In this document: positions 48,651 through 57,686 of the stretch, piece by piece
Numbering within the stretch: position 1 is the first letter of the stretch
Layout: each line of letters opens with the position of its first letter
Origin: Psychromonas arctica DSM 14288
GTDB lineage: Bacteria > Pseudomonadota > Gammaproteobacteria > Enterobacterales > Psychromonadaceae
DNA length: 64,000 bases
Reading direction: 5' to 3'
Assembly: GCF_000482725.1 (NCBI RefSeq)
Contig: NZ_AXWP01000027.1
Coordinates: 39,288 to 103,287 of the forward strand
Position numbers and translations under genes: made by a program
Notes under the pieces: generated by a model
What the model saw: only the letters and a program-made list of their open reading frames with translations
Told to the model about the DNA's origin: nothing
The model's database searches: none

Positions 48651-50042
48651 ATGATTGAAACTAAAAAGATTTCTCCCGCTAGAAGACATTTTTTAAAAGT
48701 CACAACAGGCATAGCCGCTGCCGGTATCACAGCCAGCTTATTGCCTACTCAAGCAAGTGCAAAAGGATTTAAATTTGAGCCCAATCATCATCATAAAAAG
48801 CGTTGGAAAAAAGTACAAAAAGAATTTGTTTTAGATAAAAAAACAACTTATATGAATATCGGCACAACCGGCTCTATGCCTAAAAGTGTATTAGAAAATT
48901 ACCAAGAAAATAATTTGAGCGTGGCGAAAAACCCGTGGGATATGCAAAATAAATTTGGTGCATGGCCCTACGTGACAGAAATGACAACAAGTATTGCACC
49001 AGGCTTTGGTGCAAATGCCAATGAAATTATACTTAGTCGAAATACCACTGACGGTATGTGCAGCATTCTTAATGGTTTACATTTTGAAGCTGGTGACGTG
49101 ATCTTAACTACACATCATGAGCATGTTGCTGCACATTCGCCACTACATGTACTTGCTGCACGTTATGGTGTGGAAGTTATTTATTTAGATATTCCTGTTG
49201 ATACTGGTGATAATAGTATTACAGAGCAACAGTTTGTTGATTTATTTGCACTGGCAGCCAATCAATATGCAGGCAGAGTACGATTAATCACTTTTTCGCA
49301 TATCACTTACAAAACTGGTACCCGTTTACCCGCAAAACGAATCTGCCAAGAAGTAGCCATTCCAAATCAAATTCCAACACTTATTGATGGTGCACATAGC
49401 ATCGGTATGCTGGATCTAGATTTTCATGACATTGATTGTGATTTTTATGCAGGCTCTGGGCATAAGTGGCAATGTGGTCCAGGTGCAACGGGTATCTTAT
49501 TTGTACGAGATGGTGCAACACGATTAGATCAGTACTGGTCTGATTGCGAAAACCCGTTATGGTTTATCAATTCATCATTAGGCCATGCAGATTACTTAGG
49601 CACACAGCTACAACTACAATACATAGGCAATGACAACTATCCAGCCAAACAAGCGTTAACCGATGCATGTAAAATGTGGGATGAAATTGGCCGAGATACA
49701 ATTGAAACACGCGTATTATCTTTGAGTAAATATTGTAAACAACAATTAAAAACAGCGTTTCCAAGTGCCGCTATCTACTCACCAGATATTGATCAACTTG
49801 CTAGTGCAATCACCAGCTTTAATCCTTTTGAGGATGTTAACGACTTAGTAACGTTAACTGAGTTTAGAGATAGGTTACGCGAACAAACTGGGTTCATTAT
49901 TCGTACCACTGATTTTAAAATACAACAAAGTGATACGGTCGATACCCATGCATTAAGAATTTCAACTCACCTATTCCATGACCATAATGACGTAGATGGA
50001 TTAATTAATGCGATGCAGCATGTGCTATACAGCATGAGTTAA
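48651..50042 (+). CDS. Tat-exported class V aminotransferase-fold PLP enzyme
   Basis: A 463-residue protein with a twin-arginine signal peptide (ARRHFLK at 10-16, hydrophobic segment to about 37, ASAKG cleavage). The class V fold is clear: IDGAHSIGMLDLD includes the cofactor-binding Asp (D246) and His, and SGHKW carries the PLP lysine K272. Relatives are annotated as isopenicillin-N epimerase-like. Tat export implies the cofactor is inserted in the cytoplasm before folded export. Substrate unknown. It appears monocistronic. Confidence 0.9.
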   Translation: MIETKKISPARRHFLKVTTGIAAAGITASLLPTQASAKGFKFEPNHHHKKRWKKVQKEFVLDKKTTYMNIGTTGSMPKSVLENYQENNLSVAKNPWDMQNKFGAWPYVTEMTTSIAPGFGANANEIILSRNTTDGMCSILNGLHFEAGDVILTTHHEHVAAHSPLHVLAARYGVEVIYLDIPVDTGDNSITEQQFVDLFALAANQYAGRVRLITFSHITYKTGTRLPAKRICQEVAIPNQIPTLIDGAHSIGMLDLDFHDIDCDFYAGSGHKWQCGPGATGILFVRDGATRLDQYWSDCENPLWFINSSLGHADYLGTQLQLQYIGNDNYPAKQALTDACKMWDEIGRDTIETRVLSLSKYCKQQLKTAFPSAAIYSPDIDQLASAITSFNPFEDVNDLVTLTEFRDRLREQTGFIIRTTDFKIQQSDTVDTHALRISTHLFHDHNDVDGLINAMQHVLYSMS

Positions 50043-50515
50043 TATTCCTAGTAAGTTAATGATTGCTGATTTTTATACCTGGTGAATTGGAGAGGTGTAG
50101 CGAGGTTTGGTTATACTACATATTTTCGTTATCAATCAACATCGAGTATAAATTATCAGCGAACATATCCTTCGGATCTACCACAAGCTAGTACTGTTTT
50201 AGTTGATTTAGTGCTTTTAACTAAAAAGACATGCAGTATTTCTCAGCTTGAGAGCATGATTATTAATTAATACTTCCAACATCTCACCTTTAAGTTTGAA
50301 TACTTCTGTCTATACTGGTTATACATCATTTAAAACTTAACCGAGCACATACGGCACTGAAAAAATAAATAATGACAAAACAAATTGTTATAACCCGTTG
50401 TGCTGTTTTTAAAAACATTAGCTCCGAGCCTTTTATTTTAACCAGTGCGCTTAATCTGTAAGTTTTCAACATTAATATTAGATATAAAAAAATTTTACAC
50501 GATAAGGCCTATTTA
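50043..50515. other. Interval before the binding-protein/GGDEF-EAL operon
   Basis: 473 AT-rich bases. A 62-codon open frame from GTG 50082 has no ribosome site or recognisable features. I see no other element. Confidence 0.5.
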
Positions 50516-51442
50516 ATGACCCTAACAAAACATAAATATCTTTGTAGTTTAATAGCGTTTCTTCTAATTTACTTTTATAGCAGCGTCAGTACCGCTAGAG
50601 ATCTTGAGCAGATTAAAGCTGAGGGAGTGTTAAGACATATCGGCGTACCCTATGCGAATTTTATTACACTATATATTGAGGGTGATGAAACTGTTGTAGG
50701 CGGGCTAGATGCCGAATTAATGCAAGGTTTTGCTCAACACTTAGGTCTTGAATATGAATTTCTTGAAGCAAGTTGGTCGAATGCATTTACCTTACTCACA
50801 GGAAAAAGTGCAAGTTACATTAATAATCAATTACAAAGAGGTCAAATTGACCATGGAATAGAGGGTGACGTTATTGCTAATGGGGCAACCATTTTACCAT
50901 GGAGATCTGAGGTTGTTGATTTTTCTATCGATTATTTCCCATCAGCGGTATGGTTAGTGGCTAAAGCTGAATCAGACTTAATTCCCATCACCCCTACAGG
51001 TATAATTCAACAAGATATTCTTGCCGTTAAAAAACTGATAAAGAATCATGATGTTTTAGCAATGAAACAAACTTGCCTCGATCCTGATTTATATAATTTA
51101 TACGACACTGAGGCAAATATTATATTGCCTATTACAGAGTTAAAACTGAATGAAATGGTACCCGCTATTCTCAACAATGATGCAGAAAGTACATTACTTG
51201 ATGTACCAGATACGTTAATAGCACTACAAAAATGGCCCGGTGAAATAAAAGTAATTGGCCCGGTTTCAGACGACCAAAGAATGGCTGTCGCTTTTCGCAA
51301 AGACTCTCCACAATTACGTGACGCCTTTAATCAATACCTACAGGAAATGAAAAAAAATGGTGAATATAACCAATTAGTTAAGAAATATTACCCTTCCGTC
51401 TTTAATTTTTACCCTGACTTTTTCAAGATAAAACATCAATGA
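50516..51442 (+). CDS. Periplasmic solute-binding protein (SBP_bac_3-like)
   Basis: A 308-residue exported protein with a signal peptide (hydrophobic 9-25, then STARDLEQI). It has the amino-acid-type periplasmic binding fold: LRHIGVPYANF at the start, MQGFAQHLGLEYEFLEASW, and a C-terminal QLRDAFNQYLQEMKKNGEY. Its last four bases overlap the start of the GGDEF-EAL gene (ATGA), so the two are translationally coupled. No ABC permease is present. It probably senses a ligand for the cyclic-di-GMP enzyme rather than importing it. Confidence 0.88.
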   Translation: MTLTKHKYLCSLIAFLLIYFYSSVSTARDLEQIKAEGVLRHIGVPYANFITLYIEGDETVVGGLDAELMQGFAQHLGLEYEFLEASWSNAFTLLTGKSASYINNQLQRGQIDHGIEGDVIANGATILPWRSEVVDFSIDYFPSAVWLVAKAESDLIPITPTGIIQQDILAVKKLIKNHDVLAMKQTCLDPDLYNLYDTEANIILPITELKLNEMVPAILNNDAESTLLDVPDTLIALQKWPGEIKVIGPVSDDQRMAVAFRKDSPQLRDAFNQYLQEMKKNGEYNQLVKKYYPSVFNFYPDFFKIKHQ

Positions 51443-53763
51443 GTATGATTCTTCGCAAATGGTTAACCAGTAAAAATAGCCTATTATTTGGTAGTGTTAT
51501 GTTAGCAGGTTACTTGTTATTAATTTTAACTGTAACTAACGTTGGACAAAAAAAATTACAAGAATCGCAACATAATGAACTGCATTTAAAAATACAACAT
51601 TATGCCAATTTATTAAGCAACTATTTTGAACTTTCAAACCGTAGTCTCAGTTTTATTGCAAGAAACAAAACAATCAGCACCTTTTATGCGAACAAAAACT
51701 CAGGAATGTCAATGACTTATGGTTTAAGAGCCAGTTTATTTAATGTTCAACAATTACTTGCAGAGCGTATAGAACCAAATCAGGATAAACGTCCGCCTTA
51801 CTTTTCACGTATTACATTATTAGCATTAGATGGCACAATTATCGCCGACACCGCACAGCAAACAGGATTCAATCGCGGCAATATAGACCTATCAGCATTA
51901 AAGTCTGTTGATCAAAAATTATTAATTAATAAGTATCAAAATCAGTTAAGTCTGCGTTTATCTACTACTGTGTATTTCCAAAATAAGCCAATTGCAATGA
52001 TGATTGGCGAATATAATCAATCACCTATCATTGCATTGCTCGATGCGCAGCAATACCAAGGCACTGGCAGTTATATTCGATTATTAAGTGAATACGGTAG
52101 CATATTTATTTGGGATTCCTTAAATAATCCAGAAGATTTCGATCTAGATAATGATCATGATGATCATTTACATTCTTTTCATTTAAATAAAAAAGTAGAA
52201 AATACGCCTTTCACCCTAGAGGCTTGGGTTGAGGGTGTTGATAATAAAAGCTTATTCACCTCTAAATGGTTTGTTTTATTACTCTCTTTATTGGCTATTC
52301 CAGTGTTTTCTAGCTTGTATTATTTGTTTTATATCGAGCGTAAAAATAGCCGACTACGAGCACAAATCCATCATTCAACAAAACAACAGACAGTACTTTC
52401 AACACATAATTTACAGTTAGAAAAAGAGGTTAGTAAACGAAAACTATCTGAAGAAAAGCTAGCCTTTCAAGCCACACATGATTCATTAACAGGCTTACCA
52501 AATAGAAGTTATAGCCTGCAAAAATTAAATGATGCCGTCAATAATTGCCAACGTAGCCGTAAAAAAGTCTTAATCATGTATATTGATCTAGACAATTTTA
52601 AACAAGTTAACGACACTTTGGGCCACGCCGCTGGCGATATCATTTTACAGGAAACGGGTAAGCGACTAAAACTAGCTCTTCGTAAAACAGATACCGTTGC
52701 ACGTTTAAGTGGTGATGAGTTCATGGTGATCATTGATGAGTTACAAGATTTAGAACAAGCTAAAGAGCTAGCCGTTAAAGTCTTACATTTATTTGACCAA
52801 CCTTTTAAAATGAATAAACATCTCTTCCATACCTCTACCAGTATTGGCTTAGCAGTTTTTCCTGATGATGCGACAGATGCAGAAAACTTATTAAAAAGTG
52901 CTGATATGGCACTTTACAAAGTAAAAGAGACAGGGCGAAATAACTTTAGCTTCTTTGAATCCAAGATGAATGACGATGTAAACCGCAAGGTAGCTATTAA
53001 CGTTCGTCTACGCGCTGCACTTAAAGAAAATACCCTAGAAATGTACTATCAACCGCTTATTGACCTAAGCACTAAAAAAATTATTGGGGCGGAAGCATTG
53101 ATGCGCTGGACAGATAGTCAACTGGGTTTTGTGCCACCCGATGAGTTTATTGCTCAGGCTGAAAAAAATGATTTAATTGACCAGTTAGGTAGCTTTGCTT
53201 TAAATACCGCAGCACACCAAGCAGCGGAATGGCAGAAAATTGCTCCCTTACAAATTGCGATCAATTTTTCTAGCGTACAATTTAGACATTGTGAGTCATT
53301 ATTGGCAGAAATTCAGGAGATTTTATTAACAACCGGTTTACCACCAGAAAAATTAGATGTTGAAGTAACTGAAAGTTTGTTAATTAATCAAGAAGGCGAG
53401 TTATTTGATATGCTGAAGTCGTTACGTAATATGGGGGTCGAACTGAGTATTGATGATTTTGGCACTGGTTATTCCGCACTGAGTTACTTGCAGAAATTTT
53501 CATTTACTAAGTTAAAAATTGATCGCGCTTTTATCATGAACTTAACCAATAACAGGGCTGATCAGTCACTAGTTAAAGCAATCACTGCGATGGCTAAAGC
53601 GCTTAACTTAAAAGTCGTTGCGGAAGGAATTGAAGATAAAAAGCAAATGCAATTCTTAACAGGTCTTGACTGTGAGTTTGGGCAAGGCTATTTTTTTAGT
53701 CCCCCAGTGACGGCGGAGAAGTTTGAACGTTTATTACGAGATCAAATTAGTGCAGAAAGTTAA
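51439..53763 (+). CDS. Membrane sensor with GGDEF and EAL domains
   Basis: A 774-residue cyclic-di-GMP enzyme. Two helices (about 13-30 and 277-299) flank a periplasmic Cache-like domain. The GGDEF domain (about 345-505) has SGDEF near 422 with an RxxD inhibitory site (RKTD) five residues before. The EAL domain (about 520-770) keeps EALMRW, the EVTES glutamate and DDFGTGYSALSYL, so phosphodiesterase activity is plausible. SGDEF can still be active. The upstream coupled binding protein likely relays a signal. Confidence 0.93.
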   Translation: MSMILRKWLTSKNSLLFGSVMLAGYLLLILTVTNVGQKKLQESQHNELHLKIQHYANLLSNYFELSNRSLSFIARNKTISTFYANKNSGMSMTYGLRASLFNVQQLLAERIEPNQDKRPPYFSRITLLALDGTIIADTAQQTGFNRGNIDLSALKSVDQKLLINKYQNQLSLRLSTTVYFQNKPIAMMIGEYNQSPIIALLDAQQYQGTGSYIRLLSEYGSIFIWDSLNNPEDFDLDNDHDDHLHSFHLNKKVENTPFTLEAWVEGVDNKSLFTSKWFVLLLSLLAIPVFSSLYYLFYIERKNSRLRAQIHHSTKQQTVLSTHNLQLEKEVSKRKLSEEKLAFQATHDSLTGLPNRSYSLQKLNDAVNNCQRSRKKVLIMYIDLDNFKQVNDTLGHAAGDIILQETGKRLKLALRKTDTVARLSGDEFMVIIDELQDLEQAKELAVKVLHLFDQPFKMNKHLFHTSTSIGLAVFPDDATDAENLLKSADMALYKVKETGRNNFSFFESKMNDDVNRKVAINVRLRAALKENTLEMYYQPLIDLSTKKIIGAEALMRWTDSQLGFVPPDEFIAQAEKNDLIDQLGSFALNTAAHQAAEWQKIAPLQIAINFSSVQFRHCESLLAEIQEILLTTGLPPEKLDVEVTESLLINQEGELFDMLKSLRNMGVELSIDDFGTGYSALSYLQKFSFTKLKIDRAFIMNLTNNRADQSLVKAITAMAKALNLKVVAEGIEDKKQMQFLTGLDCEFGQGYFFSPPVTAEKFERLLRDQISAES

Positions 53764-53827
53764 GGTTATGATGCGAACCTAGGAAACTAACAAGTTAAGT
53801 ATTTCTTATAATCCTGTATTCACTAAT

Positions 53828-53868
53828 AAGGCCAATATTCTATCGGTAGTTTATTGGCCTTCATTTTA
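53828..53868. terminator. Terminator between GGDEF-EAL and FrnE-like genes
   Basis: Nine-base arms AAGGCCAAT (53828-53836) and ATTGGCCTT (53853-53861) with a 16-base loop and a following CATTTTAG tract. It lies between convergent genes and could act both ways. Confidence 0.7.
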
Positions 53869-53931
53869 GATTAAAGTTACTACTCACTCTATCAATACAC
53901 ATTTGCATTGATAAATACTACGAACAGCATG

Positions 53932-54588
53932 TTAGTTCTGTTGTTGCTCGGTTAATAACTCAGTTAAAGCTTGTTTGTAGGCTGCAACGGGCTGCGCACC
54001 AGATAAAGCACTACGGCGGTTGAAGACCACTGCAGGCACAGCAGAAATGCCTAACCGTTGCCAATATTCTTCTTGTTCAATCACTTGCTCACGCTGTGTC
54101 TTACTCTCTAGATGCTGCTTCGCTTGCTCTACATCTAAACCGACTTGAGCAACCTCTTCAAGTAACGTGGCACGATTAGAAACATCTTTTTTCTCAGTAA
54201 AAGCGGCACTAAATAGACGTAATTTGAATTGTGTTTGCTTGCCTTGCTCATGTGCATATTCAAGTAATACATGTGCATCACGTGTATTGACTATCTTCAT
54301 TTTGTCAAAAAAATTAAATGTGAAACCCGCTTCAGCTCCACGTTGAGCAATGTTAAGGCGTGACTGCCTACTTTCTTCCTCTGAAGAGCCATATTTTTCT
54401 GCTACATGCTCTCTTAAGTCTTGCCCTTCTGCAGGCATATTAGGATTTAACTCAAATGGTTGCCATTGCAGTTCAACTTTATCTGCTACCTCTAACTCAT
54501 CGATTGCTCTTTGTAAGTTTTTATAACCAATAACACACCAAGGACAAACAACATCAGAGACGATATCAATCTGAATTTTATTACTCAT
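53932..54588 (-). CDS. DsbA-family oxidoreductase, FrnE-like
   Basis: A 218-residue cytoplasmic thioredoxin-fold protein of the FrnE group, with CPWC at about 15-18 (VVCPWCVIGYKN), an inserted helical domain, and the cis-Pro loop GISAVPAVVF. No signal peptide is present. FrnE proteins have been linked to oxidative and metal stress tolerance. A perfect palindrome lies about 90 bases upstream and may be its operator. Confidence 0.92.
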   Translation of the reverse strand: MSNKIQIDIVSDVVCPWCVIGYKNLQRAIDELEVADKVELQWQPFELNPNMPAEGQDLREHVAEKYGSSEEESRQSRLNIAQRGAEAGFTFNFFDKMKIVNTRDAHVLLEYAHEQGKQTQFKLRLFSAAFTEKKDVSNRATLLEEVAQVGLDVEQAKQHLESKTQREQVIEQEEYWQRLGISAVPAVVFNRRSALSGAQPVAAYKQALTELLTEQQQN

Positions 54589-54936
54589 AGCAACCTCTAT
54601 ATTTAGCTCATACTCAATTTAAAAATAACAATTTATAATCACAATGAGTATTTGTAGTAACCAATATAGCTAAATAAGAACGATCGTTCAATAAATTATT
54701 ATACGCTCCTATTAATTACTACCACATAGTAATTTAAAGTAAGAAACTTGCCCCTGTTAATGAAGAAACAAAACAAAGTAGCCGCTTAAAATACGATTAA
54801 CATATAAGGAAATATAAGAGGATTAAAAAATTCTAACTTTAAAAATAGTGCTAACAACTAAAGATTCGCAACCTTAATTGTATTACAATAAATTCAAAAC
54901 TAGCTCTATTAATCATTCTGAAATAAAGGTTTACTT
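54589..54936. other. Divergent promoter region of FrnE-like and MATE genes
   Basis: 348 AT-rich bases. The only clear element is the palindrome GAACGATCGTTC at 54678-54689. I see no coding sequence. Confidence 0.5.
54678..54689. promoter_or_regulatory. Palindrome GAACGATCGTTC
   Basis: A perfect 12-base palindrome between the divergent FrnE-like and MATE genes, in otherwise AT-rich sequence. Its symmetry resembles operators of TetR-type regulators. No such regulator is encoded nearby, so the link is speculative. Confidence 0.45.
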
Positions 54937-56310
54937 GTGTCTCAGCAATCTTACATTAAGAAAAACTTATCTCTTGCATGGCCATTAGCACTAAATGGAT
55001 TGCTGATGCAGTCGATGCTAATGATCGATACATTATTAATCTCCCCATTAGGGGAACTTCCTCTTGCTGCTATGGGTATTTCAACAGCTATTATTGCCGC
55101 TATTCTTGGTATTCAAATGGCATTAGCCAATGGAACTCAATTAGTATTGAGCCGTGCAGTAGGTTCAGGTAATAGTGCTTCGCTATCAAGAGCATTTGTA
55201 TCAGGGCTGATTATTAACACTACCATTTCAGTCATGTTTTGGGTCATTCTGACGTGCTTTGAGCAAACATTAATTCATGCGATTACCAGCGACATAACCC
55301 TGCATAAAGAGATCACTAACTACCTAGATATCGCCAAATATATTGTTATATTTACCGCACTCACGCAAGTGATCATCGCACTGTTTAATAGCTTGGGGAA
55401 AACCCAAGTACCCTTTAAAGGTTACCTTATCGAACTGCCGATCAACGCACTGCTTTCGTACCTCTTTATACACGGCTATCAATTCACAAATACGCTTAGT
55501 TTAGAAGGAATGGGCGTTCAAGGTGCAGCGATTGGTAGCCTGATGGCGATCACAGTGAGGCTTATTTATTTGACTCTGTATATGTACTTGAGCAAAGAGA
55601 TAACGATTACGTTACCGGTTAAAGACGTGTCAATGATACGAAATATTCGCCTACATTTTATTGAAATCTTCCCCGTTGCCGCCAACGTAATGTTCTTGGC
55701 AATGGGTATTACTGTGTATCAGTTACTGTACTCACAACTTGAAATCAATGCTTATGTAGCGATTACTTTAATGATGCCATGGATACGTGCGGGGACTCAG
55801 TTTATTGCTGCATGGTCACATTCAACAGCCATTACAGTAAGCCAAGCAATCGGATCAGGTAAAATGGATGATCTCGCTAAAAACGTTGATAAAAGCATCG
55901 ATATTGCAGTCTTGATATCCATCCTATGTGCTGGTTTTTTTGCAGGCATCAGCTTATTCATTGCAAATATTTACCCTGATTTAGATGCCGAAACCTATCA
56001 AGCATTATCGATTATTGCCCCTCTTTATATCTTTTTACCGATAGTTCGCGGTTACAACACGGTGCATGGCAATGTGTTACGTGCATTAGGTAAAACAACC
56101 GCTGTTTTCAAAATCAACTTTACTGGCCAATGGATTATCTCCATTCCACTCTGTGCACTTATTATTTTTATGTTCGACGCTTCTATATTTTGGGCATTTG
56201 CGATACAACCCTTTGAAGAGATAGTTAAAGCGATACCTTTTAGGCAACTCGCCAGAAAATCTTTAGAGGAATTTGATTTAGAAAAAGCAAAAAATTTAAA
56301 TCATGATTAA
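54937..56310 (+). CDS. MATE-family efflux transporter
   Basis: A 457-residue membrane protein with about 12 helices in two MatE repeats, starting SLAWPLALNGLLMQSMLMID. MATE pumps use sodium or proton gradients to export cationic drugs or metabolites. The start is GTG at 54937 with AAGG upstream. It is monocistronic. Substrate not predictable. Confidence 0.92.
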   Translation: MSQQSYIKKNLSLAWPLALNGLLMQSMLMIDTLLISPLGELPLAAMGISTAIIAAILGIQMALANGTQLVLSRAVGSGNSASLSRAFVSGLIINTTISVMFWVILTCFEQTLIHAITSDITLHKEITNYLDIAKYIVIFTALTQVIIALFNSLGKTQVPFKGYLIELPINALLSYLFIHGYQFTNTLSLEGMGVQGAAIGSLMAITVRLIYLTLYMYLSKEITITLPVKDVSMIRNIRLHFIEIFPVAANVMFLAMGITVYQLLYSQLEINAYVAITLMMPWIRAGTQFIAAWSHSTAITVSQAIGSGKMDDLAKNVDKSIDIAVLISILCAGFFAGISLFIANIYPDLDAETYQALSIIAPLYIFLPIVRGYNTVHGNVLRALGKTTAVFKINFTGQWIISIPLCALIIFMFDASIFWAFAIQPFEEIVKAIPFRQLARKSLEEFDLEKAKNLNHD

Positions 56311-56551
56311 AAATGAACACCATAAAAATAGCGATTAAAGGAAATAAAAAGAGATTAATAGTTGAATTCAAGAAGCTTAAATAATCAAAAGTCGATTCGA
56401 ATATTTGATCTCGGCATAAGTTCTGTTTTTTAGTATGTGATCAATAATACACATTTTATCATCTCTACTTCTTTTCAGAGAATGACTCCCTATGATGCAT
56501 AGTTAATTAATATAGTATTACAATATAAAAATCATAAAAAGGGATTAGAAA

Positions 56552-57598
56552 ATGAAAAAAACACTTATTCTTGCTGGTTCAATGTTGCTTGCTTTACCTA
56601 CATTAACTCTTGCAGATGTTGCTAATAATGGCGTTTCAAGCGCAGTACCAGCTGACAAATTTGACATGCGCAATTGGAAAATTACCATTCCTTCAGATAT
56701 CAACCAAGATGGCCGAGTAGATGAAATCGAAGGTGTTGCAATGTTGAGTTATGCGCATCAAGATTTTTTCTTTTTAGACAAAGATAACAATATGGTTTTT
56801 GAAGTACAAAACCAAGCGATCACCACTAAAAATTCAAAAAATGCTCGTTCTGAATTGCGTCAAATGCCTCGTGGTGCTGACTTTTCCATAGACACCTCAG
56901 ACAAACTTAACCAATGGGCACTAAGCAGCCACCCACAAGCTAAAGAATATAGCGATGTTGGCGGTACTTTAGAAGCAACAGTTAAAGTTAACCATGTCGC
57001 TGAAAATGCAAAACACCCAGAACGCCCACCAGCCCACTCAGTTGTTGTTGGCCAAATTCATGCTAAGAAACATGATCAGTTAATTAAAGCAAAAACAGGC
57101 TTTGGTCACGGTAATGAGCCACTGAAAATTTTCTTCAAAAAATTCCCAGGACACCAATACGGTTCTGTTTTTTGGAACTATGAACGAAATCTAGAAAAGA
57201 AAGATCCTAATCGTATGGATATTTCATTACCTGTTTGGGGCAATACTTGGGAAAACCAAGCAGAGCCAGGTAAAGCAGGCATCGCTTTAGGCGAAGAGTT
57301 TAGCTATAAAGTAAATATTGAAGGCACAATAATGCACTTAACTTTTGAGACGGCTCGTCACAAACCTGTTAGTTACGATATTGACTTAAGCAAAGCATAC
57401 GATGAAAAAGATCATGCTCAAGGTTATGCAGAAGATGATTTTTACTTCAAAGCAGGCGCTTATGGGCAATGTAGTGTGAGTGATAAGCATGCGGTTTGGG
57501 GAACTGGCTGTGAAGGGACAGGCGATTTTGCTAAAGATAAGAAAGACGGTAACTACAGTAGCGTAACATTCTCAGCACTTAAACTTAACGGTCAATAA
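56552..57598 (+). CDS. Secreted alginate lyase, polysaccharide lyase family 7
   Basis: A 348-residue enzyme that cleaves alginate by beta-elimination. It has a signal peptide (about 1-21, cleavage near TLA-DV). All three PL7 signatures are present: RSELRQ at 99-104, QIH at 168-170 and YFKAGAYGQ at 298-306, which supply the catalytic Arg, Gln, His and Tyr. QIH rather than QVH is often associated with polyguluronate or mixed specificity; that is a tendency, not proof. There is no carbohydrate-binding module. It could leave through the type II system encoded in this window. Confidence 0.95.
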   Translation: MKKTLILAGSMLLALPTLTLADVANNGVSSAVPADKFDMRNWKITIPSDINQDGRVDEIEGVAMLSYAHQDFFFLDKDNNMVFEVQNQAITTKNSKNARSELRQMPRGADFSIDTSDKLNQWALSSHPQAKEYSDVGGTLEATVKVNHVAENAKHPERPPAHSVVVGQIHAKKHDQLIKAKTGFGHGNEPLKIFFKKFPGHQYGSVFWNYERNLEKKDPNRMDISLPVWGNTWENQAEPGKAGIALGEEFSYKVNIEGTIMHLTFETARHKPVSYDIDLSKAYDEKDHAQGYAEDDFYFKAGAYGQCSVSDKHAVWGTGCEGTGDFAKDKKDGNYSSVTFSALKLNGQ

Positions 57599-57620
57599 AA
57601 AAGCGAATAATTAAATGATT

Positions 57621-57656
57621 AAAGAGTCTTTTGCTTTGCAATGGACTCTATTTTTA
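57621..57656 (+). terminator. Terminator of the alginate lyase gene
   Basis: AGAGTC / GACTCT stem with a 15-base loop followed by ATTTTTATC, 23 bases after the stop codon. Confidence 0.65.
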
Positions 57657-57686
57657 TCTTTTAAAAAGTCGCTCTACTCCCCTACT

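Noticed and set aside
50082..50270. 62-codon open frame on the plus strand
   Set aside because: GTG start without a usable ribosome site and no protein-like features; likely chance.
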